64,000 nt of DNA from Macrostomum hystrix (lineage: Eukaryota > Platyhelminthes > Macrostomidae): NCBI GenBank assembly GCA_950097015.1, contig CATNEN010000024.1:248001-312000 (forward strand), read 5' to 3'. The position numbers and the translations under genes were made by a program. Numbering within the stretch: the first letter of the stretch is position 1; each line of letters starts with the position of its first letter. The notes below the pieces were generated by a model. That model saw only the letters and a program-made list of their open reading frames with translations, made no database searches and was not told the DNA's origin. Shown in pieces: positions 1 to 12,047 of the stretch.

Positions 1-2
1 TT

Positions 3-926
3 GTAGCCGACACGGTAACGCATTCCAATCAGGCCAGCCATCCGCACTGCCGCTACTATCTGAAATGGATCACAACAGCTTGGAAAGTGTCTTATCTGGC
101 GCGCAGCTGGTGGATTGTAGCCATGACTTCAGCCAGGTATTCAGTAGTTGTTAAGCCTCTTTCTGCCCCTATTAACTTTCATTATCGTCAGCAGGCCGGC
201 CTACTGAGCGTCCTGGCCATTTTGTCGGCCGCTTTCACCATCGCTATGGATATAATAACAACAAGGCATAGCTCCTATTATTATATCTACGATGTTACCA
301 TCTCCATTGAGGTAGTGCTGAGTACCGGCGTACCGATAATTATAGTCATGACTCTCACCTGTCTTATGTCAAAGAATCTTATCCGTCGACGACGCCTCTG
401 GACAAATTTGCCAGCTGATGTTGACAGCAATTTGAAAGCTACAAAGACTCTACTGTTGATATCTGGCAGCTTCTTCGGCTTGTCATTTCCGCATCTATTT
501 TACGAGCTTGGCTGCACCATTGCCAATCAGTTGGAGTCAGAGCCGTTGACTTCCAGCAGTATGCCCGAGTGGCTTAACATTTTGGGCGAAATTAAATCGC
601 TACTAATTAGCGTGGACTCTGGCCTCAACTTCGCCATCTTTTTCGTCATGTGCCGCCAATTTCGCATTCAACTGCTCGGCTTCTTGCACATTCGTTTGGC
701 CTGCCTACAGCCGAAGACCAACAATAGGAAGATTTCATGCGGCCTGCGCTGCGAAGCGGCTCCTGATGGTCATCACACGGCCCATTTCAGAGCCGGCCGC
801 TGCGTTGACCACGAAGTTGCTCGACCCTTGAGCTGCTTACTTGAGGACTCAGTGTCGGCCGCTGCCAATGTAGCCGCCTCATCAACTAGTCAAAACGATT
901 TGCGCCAGAAAAGCGGCTATGTTTGA
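3..926 (+). CDS. Class A (rhodopsin-like) GPCR, 3' portion
   Basis: Partial coding region, open from the window edge to a TGA at 924-926. The GTG at 87 is internal, because the frame continues upstream without a stop. The visible part starts near TM3 and has a TSARY motif at the end of TM3 in place of DRY. It continues through TM4 (AGLLSVLAILSAAF), TM5 (TGVPIIIVMTLTCLM), TM6 (LLLISGSFFGLSFPHLFYEL) and TM7, with SGLNFAIFF replacing NPxxY. A basic, serine-rich tail of about 80 residues follows TM7. Receptors of this shape act at the plasma membrane through G proteins. The ligand cannot be told; a neuropeptide (FMRFamide-like) receptor is one guess. TM1, TM2 and the N-terminus lie outside the window. 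GPCR identity is fairly sure, subfamily is not. Confidence 0.75.
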   Translation, partial: VADTVTHSNQASHPHCRYYLKWITTAWKVSYLARSWWIVAMTSARYSVVVKPLSAPINFHYRQQAGLLSVLAILSAAFTIAMDIITTRHSSYYYIYDVTISIEVVLSTGVPIIIVMTLTCLMSKNLIRRRRLWTNLPADVDSNLKATKTLLLISGSFFGLSFPHLFYELGCTIANQLESEPLTSSSMPEWLNILGEIKSLLISVDSGLNFAIFFVMCRQFRIQLLGFLHIRLACLQPKTNNRKISCGLRCEAAPDGHHTAHFRAGRCVDHEVARPLSCLLEDSVSAAANVAASSTSQNDLRQKSGYV

Positions 927-1233
927 AACACTTTTTCATATTTTTTGCTGTTTTAGTGCCCCTCCTCCCATTATAATTAAATTAGGAATAGTTTGAGGCA
1001 CCCGTCTATGTTTGATATTTTCTGTATTTACAGTCTAACTATCCTGCCCTGCTTTGAATGTATCATTGTCTGGTTTTACTGAAAAAAACTATTTTCACTT
1101 AGAGTTGTCCAAAAAATGTTTTCACAATGCTTAAACTTTCATGTCCAGTTTCCTATTGCGAAGTCGCTTTTTCTGCGAAGACAATATGTATTATTTTAAC
1201 CTTTCTTTTTTAAACGTGTGTTTGATAAAGCAA

Positions 1234-1239
1234 ATAAAA
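1234..1239 (+). promoter_or_regulatory. Candidate poly(A) signal AATAAA
   Basis: AATAAA about 310 bp after the stop codon of the upstream GPCR. It is the first canonical hexamer downstream. Another AATAAA-like run lies near 1585-1592. Confidence 0.35.
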
Positions 1240-1700
1240 TAGCTCTTCTATTATCTCTTACAGTTCTGACCACCTCCAAGCACTAAATATTCAAAATACT
1301 TTTATGTTCGTCCCACAAAAATAGTAATGGAAACCTCTTTGATTTTCGACATATTTTTCGAAGTGTTGACATGCAAAATTTATTTAGGAGTGGTTTTATT
1401 TGATTAACTTGTAGCTAACTAACGTGACTAAATAATTTTACATTATTTTGATTGTAAATTCGTCAATTCTTTCCTGTCTCTGTTATAAGAATTTAGGACA
1501 ACCCTGTTGTTTTTGTTGTTCTCTTCACTTATATTTCCTGGCACCTAGCACGTCTGCACCTCGGTGACGCTTAGTGTGTTTCAAATAAATAAACAAACAA
1601 AAGAAGATGTATAACCCATAATCTAGTCATGCTGCCCTGAATGTAACGTTTTATTGGATTTTTTTACTTGTCTATGTAAGCTAATCGAGCGTAGTCCAGG
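1240..1700. other. AT-rich intergenic stretch
   Basis: Probably the end of the GPCR 3' UTR and intergenic DNA. I see no coding potential, repeat or RNA gene before the hAT element. Confidence 0.4.
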
Positions 1701-1708
1701 CTCTAAGT

Positions 1709-2436
1709 CAGGGGTCGGCAAACTCCGGCCCGCGGGCCAGATGCGGCCCTCGAAGCTCCCAAATCCGGCCCGTTGCCCCTTCTGACATCTACAGTGTCCT
1801 GTTTCATCTCTCTCGTGTCTAATCTCTCCCGTGTCTAATCTCTCCTCCTGTGTCTAATCTCTCCCGTGTCTAATCTCCCCTGTGTCTAATCTCTCCTGTG
1901 TCTCATCTCTCCCGTGTCAAATCTCTCCCGTGTCTCATCTCTCCCGTGTCTAATCTCTCCCGTGTCTCATCTCCCCTGTGTCTAATCTCTCCTGTGTCTC
2001 ATCTCTCCTGTGTCTCATCTCTCCCGTGTCTAATCTCTCCTGTGTCTCATCTCTCCTGTCTCTCATCTCTCCCGTGTCTAATCTCTCCTGTGTCTCATCT
2101 CTCCTGTGTCTCATCTCTCCCGTGTCTCATCTCTCCTGTGTCTCATCTCTCCTGTGTCTCATCTCTCCCGTGTCTAATCTCTCCCCTGTGTCTAATCTCT
2201 CCTGTGTCTAATCTCTTCCGTATCTCATCTCCTCTGTGTCTAATCTCTCCCGTGTCTCATCGCTCTCGTGTCTAATCTCTCCTGTGTCTCATCTCTCCTG
2301 TGTCTCATCTCTCCCGTGTCTTATCTCTCCCGTGTCTCATCTCTCCCCTATCTCATATTTATACAGTCAATGCGGCCCGCTGTCGTCTTTTAGGTTCTCT
2401 CTTTGGCCCGCCAGCAAATAAGTTAGCCTACCCCTG
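1709..2436. mobile_element. hAT-type non-autonomous DNA transposon (MITE)
   Basis: The left end begins CAGGGGTCGGCAAACT and the right end is the inverted form, reading CAGGGGTAGGCTAACT on the other strand (14 of 16 match). The element is flanked by perfect 8-bp direct repeats CTCTAAGT at 1701-1708 and 2437-2444, the hAT target-duplication length. Subterminal sequence is rich in GGCCCGC and CGGGCC words, common in hAT elements with this end. There is no transposase. About 550 bp of the interior is a 16-bp minisatellite (separate entry), so the element carries a tandem array as cargo. Confidence 0.85.
1800..2355 (+). repeat. 16-bp minisatellite (family M16), array 1
   Basis: About 34 units of a 16-bp motif reading TCTCATCTCTCCCGTG, with common variants TCTAATC and CTGTGTC. 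The period is not a multiple of three, so three units make 48 nt and the frames read a 16-residue Ser/Leu/Pro peptide. These ORFs are repeat artefacts. The array lies wholly inside the hAT element. Confidence 0.9.
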
Positions 2437-2444
2437 CTCTAAGT

Positions 2445-3800
2445 TGTAAGCCACAGAGTTTTGGCCTTCAATCTCTGGAAATTTAGTACAAATCGAGAGC
2501 AGATGGTCAATGCATCAAAGCTAGCCTATTGCTACACTGAACTTAATAACAAGCAGAGCTAAATTGGCTCCCAACTGTTTTACGAGAGTCGCAAAGAGTT
2601 AGATACATAATTAATCTGGCCATTTGCAAGTTTTCTGCTAGAAGAAAGCGAAGCCTTTCAAGATAGAAGAATACGAATCTTGTTCGCTTCGGGGGACGTG
2701 CAATCAGGGCGGACAGCTTTAGAAATCGAAGTGCCTGAAGCCTTGAAGTTTTAGCTGCTAGCGTCACAGTAAATCCGCTCGAGTTGCACAATCGCTAGTT
2801 TTGATTTTTAATTAAAGTCTCGCTCAAACGCACAATCTGTGCATTGCGAGTTTCGATCCGGTCCAAAATTCTCAGCTGACAGCTTAATTGACGTATCGGG
2901 AGATCGTCAACACTTAATGAAAGACCCTCAGATCCTGGCCGTCTTATCAAATCCCAAAATTGTACCCCTTATATATAGCCAGGTTTGTACGGGCGTATAT
3001 TTTTATGTTGAAAGACCGTTCTAATGTCTTCTAATATTTTGTCTATTATAATTGTATCAAGCTGTAATTTCCATTAAAATGGCTGCGTTTGCTAATTGCT
3101 ATCCGCCTATTAAAGCCTGACTAGATAGATTAGCAAGTAAATTTCCACCTCCACTGTAGTGTGGGTTGAGCTAAATGGGAGTAGAAAGTGGTGCATCGAA
3201 ATTGCCCTCTTCAACAACAGTTGGGTTTAGTTTGCTTGCATAGAATCCATTATTTTTAGAGCAATTTTAGTGTAAATACGTAATTGGTGGATATATAAGA
3301 CAAGCCCGAAGTGATATGCTATCGGCTTAAATTTAGGATTAATTTCATTTTCCTTGCCCTAACAACGCATTAAGGGGTTAGATAGGCAGCATAATGAGAT
3401 TAACTAAAAGCAGTTTTGCTTCAAGCCAGGGCTTCAGATGTTTTTATTTGTGTTACCTTGTAAGTGGGGATATGGTTTAACCTGCTTCATAGTTGCCAGC
3501 TTTAAGTAAATTTGCAGACCTGTAAACTTATCCCACTGGTTTGGGGAGTTACGAGTATTGGCGGGCCGCTAATTCAATCAATATCCCTGAGCTCCTGTCC
3601 ACGTTGAGGAGGCAGCGAAGTTTTCGTTTTTGTGGAGTTTAGTCTTGTTTAATTTGTTGGTTTGGGGTTAGCGGGTTGGTTTCAATTTAGGCTTATAAAT
3701 TATGTTATTGAATCAAGCTTCGTTCGATTTTCGTATCTTTGCATTTCGTCTTTGCTATGAATTTTATTCTAAGCCGGGAACTCCACCCCTCAGTTTCCTT
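2445..3800. other. Intergenic, one exon-like open frame only
   Basis: No recognised gene. On the plus strand an open frame from about 2881 to 2982 is bounded by CAG acceptor-like and CAG|GTTTGT donor-like sequence. It contains DPQILAVLSNP, loosely like an STI1/ubiquilin helical repeat, but I cannot link it to any gene. The rest is AT-rich without visible structure. Confidence 0.3.
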
Positions 3801-3809
3801 TACCATTGA

Positions 3810-5893
3810 GATGACGGGAGAGATGAGACACGGGAGAGATGAGACACGGGAGAGATGAGACACAGGAGAAATGAGACACGGGAGAGATGATTCACGGGAG
3901 AGATGAGACATGGAAGAGATGAGACTCAGGAGAGATGAGATACAGGAGAAATGAGACACGGGAGAGATGAGACATGGCAGAGATGAGACAGGGGAGAGAT
4001 GAGATACAGGAGAGATGGGACACAAGAAAGACGAGACACAGGACAGATGTGACACGGGAGAGATGAGACACAGGAGAGATGAGACATGGGAGAGATGAGA
4101 CACGGGAGAAATGAGACACGGGAGAGATGAGACACGGGAGAGATGAGACACGGGAGAAATGAGACACGGGAGAGATGAGATACAGGAAAAATGAGACACG
4201 GGAGAGATGAGACATGGCAGAGATGAGACAGGGGAGAGATGAGATACAGGAGAGATGGGACACAAGAAAGACGAGACACAGGACAGATGAGACACAGGAG
4301 AGATGAGACATGGGAGAGATGAGACACGGGAGAAATGAGACACGGGAGAGATGAGACACGGGAGAGATGAGACACGGGAGAGATGAGACACGGGAGAAAT
4401 GAGACACGGGAGAGATGAGACACGGGAGAGATGAGACACGGGAGAGATGAGACACAGGAGAGATGAGATACAGGAGAAATGAGACACGGGAGAGGTGATT
4501 CACGGGAGAGATGAGACACGGGAGAGATGAGACACAGGAGAAATGAGACACGGGAGAGGTGATTCACGGGAGAGATGAGACACAGGAGAAATAATTCACG
4601 GGAGAGATGAGACACGGGAGAGGTGATTCACGGGAGAGATGAGACACGGGAGAGGTGATTCACGGGAGAGATGAGACACGGGAGAGATGAGACACGGGAG
4701 AAATGAGACACGGGAGAGATGAGACACGGGGGAGATGAGACACGGGAGAGATGAGACACAGGAGAGATGAGACACGGGAGAGATGAGACACGGGAGAGAT
4801 GAGACATGGGAGAGATGAGACAGGGTAGAGATGAGACTCGGGAGAGATGAGACATGGGAGAGATGAGACAGGGGAGAGATGAGACTCAGGAGAGATGAGA
4901 TACAGGAGAAATGAGACACGGGAGAGGTGATTCACGGGAGAGATGAGACATTGCAGAGATGAGACAGGGGAGAGATGAGATACAGGAGAGATGGGACACA
5001 AGAAAGACGAGACACGGGACAGATGTGACACGGGAGAAATGATTCACGGGAGAGTTGAGACAGGGGAGAGATGAGACTCAGGAGAGATGAGATACAGGAG
5101 AAATGAGACACGCGAGAGATGAGACACGGGAGAGATGAGACACGGGGGAGATGAGACACGGGAGAGATGAGACACGGGAGAGATGAGACACGGGAGAGAT
5201 GAGACACGGGAGAGATGAGACACAGGAGAGATGAGACACGGGAGAGATGAGACATGGGAGAGATGAGACAGGGTAGAGATGAGACTCGGGAGAGATGAGA
5301 CATGGGAGAGATGAGACAGGGGAGAGATGAGACTCAGGAGAGATGAGATACAGGAGAAATGAGACACGGGAGAGGTGATTCACGGGAGAGATGAGACATT
5401 GCAGAGATGAGACAGGGGAGAGATGAGATACAGGAGAGATGGGACACAAGAAAGACGAGACACGGGACAGATGTGACACGGGAGAGATGATTCACGGGAG
5501 AGTTGAGACAGGGGAGAGATGAGACTCAGGAGAGATGAGATACAGGAGAAATGAGACACGGGAGAGATGAGACACGGGAGAGATGAGACACGGGAGAGAT
5601 GAGACACGGGAGAGATGAGACACGGGAGAAATGAGACATGGGAGAGATGAGACTCGGGAGAGATGAGACATGGGAGAGATGAGACAGGGGAGAGATGAGA
5701 CTCAGGAGAGATGAGATACAGGAGAAATGAGACAGGGGAGAGATGAGACTCAGGAGAGATGAGATACAGGAGAAATGAGACACGGGAGAGGTGATTCACG
5801 GGAGAGATAAGATACAGGAGAGATGGGACACAAGAAAGACGAGACACAGGACAGATGTGACACGGGAGAGATAAGACACGGGAGAGATGAGAC
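3810..5893 (-). repeat. 16-bp minisatellite (family M16), array 2, inverted
   Basis: About 130 units of GAGATGAGACACGGGA, the reverse complement of the M16 motif in the hAT element 1.5 kb away. Variant units (GGGGAGAGATGAGACT, GATTCACGGGAGAG, GGACACAAGAAAGACG) recur in the same order at 4000-4030, 4240-4290, 4990-5020 and 5440-5470. This higher-order pattern indicates amplification of blocks several hundred bp long. All long minus-strand ORFs here (up to 260 codons) are repeat translations. Confidence 0.9.
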
Positions 5894-5899
5894 ACGAGA

Positions 5900-8615
5900 G
5901 AGCTGCGGCTGGAATGGTTGCTTGGGCTCATGGGCGGCAGCTCATTGGTGCGTAATTTTATATCTGCAGTCCTTAGCAAAGTCGAAATCTATAGACCGCT
6001 GCGCAAATTATTGCTCTCAGTAAGAAGTCTAATCATCATTTTGTCTTCTTCTTCTACACAAAGTAGCAAGCAGGATGTGTACGAGTAATGTCGCAATTTC
6101 TTCCTTCGCCCTTGATGCCATCTCTCTTTCTCTCTCTTCCTTCCGTGTTGTGCGCGAATTCCATTCACATCGGTGCCCCTTGGGAGCAGCGGCTAAAGGG
6201 ATTGGAGAGAATGGAATCCATGCCGATGGGAAAATAACGAATCGGACGGAAGTCCTCGAGATCAGGTCCGCCTGCCTCCCTTTTTAGTCTCTCTTAGTCC
6301 ATTTTTTATACTCTTGCCCACGATGCCATCCTAAATCTGAAGTGGTGCTTAGATTGCTAGCTGGGGATTTCTCCGCTGTGCTGCTATATATATGTATATA
6401 TTAATTTCAAAGTCAACTCGCCACCGCGTGCTGCGACACTCTCTTCGCAATGCCTACAAATATAGCCGACCCTTTACAAACATCCTCTAGTTGAGTTGAG
6501 GACAAGGAGAGAAAAACACTGCCCGATGTGCCAGACAGTTCCTATCATTTTCCTGATCTAATTTTTACAAGGGATTGTGTGTACTAGTTGCAACTTGCCT
6601 TGCCTTGATCTGGCTAATTTCGGATCTTCCTTCCTTTCGGACAGCAGGCTATTATTACGCTCTTGCGACGCTATTTTCCGAACCTCTTCAGTGGTTTGCT
6701 TCGCGTATGGTCCGCATTTGGGAATCTTCTAGCTTAACTCTACACCTTCCAAATTTGCTCTTGACAGAAAATAATTCAGTGCTGGGTGAGTGGAATAAAA
6801 AAATCCGTCTATCTAGTTGGCAAGGCGTGATAGACTCTCCTTTTTCTCACTAATTCCTACGCCTAATAATCATTTCTTGTATTTTTTAATTCAGTTCTTA
6901 TCCGCCTTTGCTCCTATATGCACTGTTGCTTTCGGGCCTGACTTTAAAATTATATCGAATCAACCCGTCCATGCTTAGTAAATAAATCCTAACTGCAGTC
7001 CCAGCTCGCCCCATCTCGCTAACCAGAGTCGACCAGGCGCTCAGCCTCGGGGCGGTATGGGTCTAAGTCTTTGGTGAAACTCAATACTTCGTCTTCTCTA
7101 CTGTACTCTAATGTACTTCATCTTCCCTTGGAATGCGCTGGTGTTTCTTGTTCCTATACTAAACTACCTCCTCGCTTACTGCTGAACTTTACTTTACCTA
7201 GTACTTTACTTTACCTTGGTGCGTTACTTTTGCATCTGTCAAATTATTAAATCCATCATTGAACTCAGATTTAGAAAAAAGTTAGTATTAAAAATCAAGG
7301 TCGCAGTCATATCAGTCTTATAATATTACTCAAAAGCGTCACGTTGAGCCGCATACTAATAGCGACTGTGATGGTTAGTGGAAAAAACTCGGTCAATTTT
7401 TTACTCTGTGTGAAAATTGATAAATGTGTGTTGGGACATGTAATTTACCAGGTAGAAAGATCTCAATTCCAGTTCTTAGAAAGCATTGCTGCGTTGTTAA
7501 AAAACGTTAAGACATCGCAGCATTTTTTATGTATTTCCCATGCAGTTTGTTTGCTTGCCTTAACTGCCTTAATCCGTGAGCGTGCCTCAGAAAGCTGTGA
7601 GAGCTGGAGAAAGAGAACAAAGAAGTTGAGCTTGACTTGAGAAACGAAAAAAAGCTTATTGGGATGCCCATTGCCTGCCATTAATTATTAATTTTATTTC
7701 TATATACTTTTGGCGATAAAAAAACCTTCACTGCTGGGATTTCTGACGGTCCGTATGAAAGCATTTTGCACTAATTTGTCGGCAACAAAAATAAAAGTGC
7801 AGAATCTGCTCAAGAGCTAAGTTCGAATCGGTGACCATGAGTCCCACGACTTCTAATTATTATTGAAGACAAGTTTTTAAGCTTTGCATGGCTCGTAACT
7901 GTCCTCGCAAAAATATAGCGACATGAAATATCTGCACAACTTTCGAGCAACAAAATAATTCGTTTGGCGAATGCAGAAGCTGAAAAAGCTGTTGCCAGTT
8001 GTACCTAATATTTTTAGTTGGCTTTGGGTTTTTAAATCGGTTAATAAAAAAATTTGCATCAATGCACTTTCCATATGCGTATGAACAAGCAAAAGCCACA
8101 ATAGTGCATTTCAAGCCCACTGACACTGCATCTGACAGTGGGAACTTTGCTAAGTACTGACCCGTATGCCCAAAAACGTGTCAGTGAAATAATTAACAAC
8201 TTGACAACATTGTAAATGCCAACTTCAGTTATTCTCAAATGACAATAACAAAATTAGATAACCTCGCCTGTAATTGTGCTTATAATTCTCTACATTCCAG
8301 CGGAGTAGAATCAGATCATTGAATCATTGACCCGAGGCCTTGATAGGAGCTTGGTTATATGTCTCTCAACAGCCCAAAAAATTCCATTTTTAAGAACATA
8401 AGCAAGAGATTCATGGACATTTTTGAGACTTATACCATCTCAAAGAAACATCTGGCTTCTTTTGCTCACCTATAGCTTACTACAACGAGAATTCTAATTA
8501 AAGTAATTCCTAACACCTCACCTCAGTCCTGCCTAAGCTAATGTCTCCTTTATTTTGCAACTAACAAATTGCCGCAAATAAAAACACCTCTCTTTGCCGC
8601 CTATTCGTCTGATAC
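5900..8615. other. Gene-poor intergenic region
   Basis: No gene can be supported. The open frame 6575-6853 (+) ends next to a GTGAGT donor-like site and has a short hydrophobic start, but it matches nothing I recognise. Microsatellite-like TATATA occurs near 6385-6400. Confidence 0.3.
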
Positions 8616-8617
8616 TA

Positions 8618-8850
8618 CGAGGGGTGTCCCAAAAGTTCCCGGAATAGATTTTTGAGCTTGTGTAACACTACCCCTGACCTTCGCGCACGTTTCTTGCTGC
8701 AGCTCCTGAATAGAAAAAGATATGAACATGATTTTAACTTTGTTTTCTTTGTGACAAAATTTCCTTTCATTTGACACCATGGGCATGAAATTTCATGGCT
8801 CCGTTGAAGAGCTACCTTGGACATTCCGGGAACTTTTGGGACACCCCTCG
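8618..8850. mobile_element. mariner-like MITE with 28-bp perfect inverted repeats
   Basis: A 233-bp element bounded by perfect 28-bp terminal inverted repeats that begin CGAGGGGTGTCCCAAAAGTT (8618-8645 and 8823-8850). TA dinucleotides sit on both sides (8616-8617, 8851-8852), the Tc1/mariner target duplication. There is no transposase gene. Minus-strand frames across the interior may be remnants of the 3' end of one, but they are too short to show. The perfect repeats suggest fairly recent insertion. Confidence 0.85.
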
Positions 8851-8852
8851 TA

Positions 8853-11410
8853 TTTCGTTCGCCGCTTTACTAACTAATGAAGCTCGACAGTTCTACTTTT
8901 TCTGATTGATGAAGCGGAAACATTTCGGAAACAAAGCAGCAAACCAGTTCTATTCTCCAACACTTATTATTCTACAACCTCTGTCGTTTCTTGCGGCTTG
9001 TACTAGTTTTCCACGCTTTTTGGCCACCTTTTCTGTTAAGCCAACCTGACTGAATCGGCAAGTGCTTTCGTACCGCGCTGTGTAGGTAGTGTTGAAATTC
9101 CCGAATATTCACTGTAAGGCTATTTGAAAGTGCCCGACTGCAGAAAATTCGCTGGCTGTTTGTGCTTCGTTCTCGCGGCACTTTCGTCACTATCATGATC
9201 CCCAGTGCTATTGTGTTTTAGCTTAACTTGTAAACGCAATGCAGCATGCAGTGCTGTGTTTATCATTGCGTTTAACCGCCGCGCTGCTCGCTATTTATAC
9301 ATGGCAGTGTATTGGTGATTTAAACACTTAGTACACCATCTAAGTGGTAGCGCCAATGGGATTCACCTTAATTTGGGTTCTAAACACTGTCCTAGCTTGA
9401 TCTTGCTAACCCCGAATGGTATTGAGATTAACCCAATGGTATAGAGAGTAATGCTTTTATCTTACGGATTATTGCAAATTATTAATTCTGATATATTAAA
9501 TGAAATGCCAGCTGGCAAAGTTAGGGCCGCTCATGCGTGCAGTTAGGCGCGGGGTAATCAGCGATGGATCTCCAGCTAGCCCCCTGTTGGGGTTTCTCCG
9601 CCCCTCTTGCCAACTTGCGTGACAGTTAATGTGGCGAAGAAAATTAGTCCTTTCCAGAAATCCCAAGTCCCACTTTGAGTGTGTCCCATGTGGACCTGAA
9701 ACTTTTCCTTAATTTTTACAGTCACTTTCTTTTGGACTACGAGCATTAAGCTAGGCCTATTTTTCATTCCAACGCTCATTCCTTTCCTTGCTGTCACGAT
9801 CCTGCCGAGGCGGATTAACTAAAAGCTATACTAAAAATAAATAGACTAAAAAGCCGCTTCCGACACTAAGACGGTTTCACACCAGATCGATTATTAATTT
9901 CGTAAAAGAACGCCTTACTGTGGTTCCTGCTATTCGGCTTGGTCGATTTTCGTCGGAAGAATAATCTTTCGCTTCCATAATCTCTGATTTCAATGTGTGG
10001 AAGCTTCTACTTCCTACAACAGATCCCTTCCGCCTGACCGCGTGACCGATGAAAATTATTTCTTTACACTTGTGGACAACGGCAAAGGGGTTATTTAAAA
10101 AGGATTGAGGGCGTAAGTGTATACTTTGGTGAAGAAACTTTTAAGAAACGTAAGAAGCTGAATTTCACTATGTTCGGTTCATTGATCTAGCCTTTACACG
10201 ATATTTTTCTGTGCTTTCAAGGAAGCTCGCGACCCTGTAATTTCTGCGGATAGAGTAACATTTTTGTCTTAAAAACTTGATAGAAAAACTTTTCCTGTAA
10301 TTTGAATCCATCTCCGGCCTGCTTTCAAAGCAGCCCTCCACACCCGGCCTCGCCTTATTTCCGTCCCGCGAATATTAAATAAATAGCTTGATCGATGGCT
10401 CAGAAATATTACTTGAACCTCTGTTGGCATTTCCCAGTTCAAGTTACACACGAGATGCGCTCTGGCTGCTGAACTTTTGAGAGTGAGGCTGTGTGTACTG
10501 GTGGAGCGTCTGCTTGAACTCCAGACTCTCGGAAAACAACTTCAGGCTCCCACAGCCATCTTTGAGATTGTTAATAAAGAACAAATCCTACAAGCTAAAC
10601 CCGATTAAGTCTTCTGCTAATCAGCATGCAGCAGCTTCCATAATCCGAAGTTATTATTTGTACACTTCGTTCGCCATTTTTGCTAAGAACGGATACTTTC
10701 TTAGCAGACTGCCGAAACTGCTGTATCTGTGGGCATGAGCATAGTCTTGCTAGTACATTAATTTATATCAGGATGAGCGATTATGCTTCTAATGCTACGA
10801 TATACGGCGTCATCCACATTTTGCTTCCATCCTGTTTGATTTCATGTTTCATAACAGTATGCAAATATCATTGCGCTTTTGTTTGATGCAGCTTCATCAA
10901 GAGATTGATTCTAGTTGCAATTTACTACATATAAACAAATATATAAATAATGAGAGTGGTGAGGACGAGTTCTCCAAAGTGGTAAAAATGCTTTTAGCAT
11001 ATATGCTCATTAACCACAAATAAATAATTATACGAACTTCGATTCAAAGACGTCTATAAATATAATAATTATTTATTTAATTTATTTAGTGACGAATCGG
11101 TCGACGTAATATACGAAACAGACTTGTAACTTGCAAGGTCTTGCTTGAGGCGCGCCAAAAATTTGTCTTACGTCGTCGTACTAAGTGTAAACATATTTTG
11201 CGTGCAAATCTACACAATCGCTTCCCTAAAGCAACAAAGCTTCGATCAGCAACGTAATACTCGTAGATTGAGAATCATAACAGGAAAACATTAAAATCAG
11301 ATTTTCTACTTTTGTGCTTTCTTGCAGTCACCATCAGACAAATTTGTTCAAATTCGACAAAACTTATTATAAAAAGTCTCACATTCTTAACAGTAAAGAA
11401 ACCACCAGGG
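8853..11410. other. Gene-poor intergenic region
   Basis: AT-rich sequence with no supported gene, tandem array or RNA gene. Short ORFs on both strands have no family signature and no convincing splice borders. The 5' exons of the diacylglycerol lipase were looked for here and not found. Confidence 0.35.
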
Positions 11411-11419
11411 TTTTTCAAT

Positions 11420-11975
11420 AATCACATTTTACTGTATCCTAAATTATTCAACCAATCGCCATGAAAATCCTAAACACGGGCTAAAATTTCCCGCTTTATC
11501 CGATTAAAACTTTCAAAATCACAGAACATTGTCAAGCATTGTCAAGATATTCAACGATTCTCGTCGAAGTGTCTGGTGGAAAAACCACACAAAATAGGCA
11601 CAATTTTTTTATATAATCATGTCGGCTACTATTGTTGACTATTGTATTGATTATATTGTTAATTTACAGAGCAATGTTATTTGTCCTTATCACCAAGATC
11701 TCTGATAAGAATTGCTGAATATCTCGACGATGCTGACGTTGGACGGCCTTGAAAGTTGGTTCATCGTAAAGGGCGGAAAATTTTGATCCAAATGGTGGAC
11801 TTTCACAAACATAGGCCCTTCAGTTTGGGAGCTATCGGTAAATAGGCAGTGGGTATTTGAAATAGCCCCTGTGGTCTTTCCCAGGTGGAAAATAGCGTGG
11901 TCTTTGTACTGAAATACTTGAAAATGGTAGCTTACTAGCTGGCTGCTAGGTAAAGTTAAGAGTTCTTTAACCACT
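11420..11975 (+). repeat. Dispersed repeat family D, copy 1
   Basis: Contains blocks shared with other places in the window: CCTAAATTATTCAACCAATC (also near 27206), a block with ATGAAAATCC and ACACGGGCT (inverted at about 53640-53700), and a GAGCTATCG to GGCAGTGGGTATTT block (also at about 27500 and 62440). Family length is at least 450 bp. No terminal repeats or coding capacity are visible, so the class is unknown. Confidence 0.6.
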
Positions 11976-12047
11976 TAACCAAGTTGTTTCACAAAATGAG
12001 GAGACATGCAAACTCATCAATGCCCTTCAATGCTGAGACGATCGAAC

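Noticed and set aside
3705..5979. Long overlapping minus-strand ORFs (up to 260 codons) of Ser-Leu-Pro repeats
   Set aside because: They are translations of the 16-bp minisatellite in all three frames, with no unique domain.
6575..6853. Possible 93-codon exon with a donor-like end
   Set aside because: No recognised family, weak acceptor and no linked exons. It does not match the missing lipase N-terminus.
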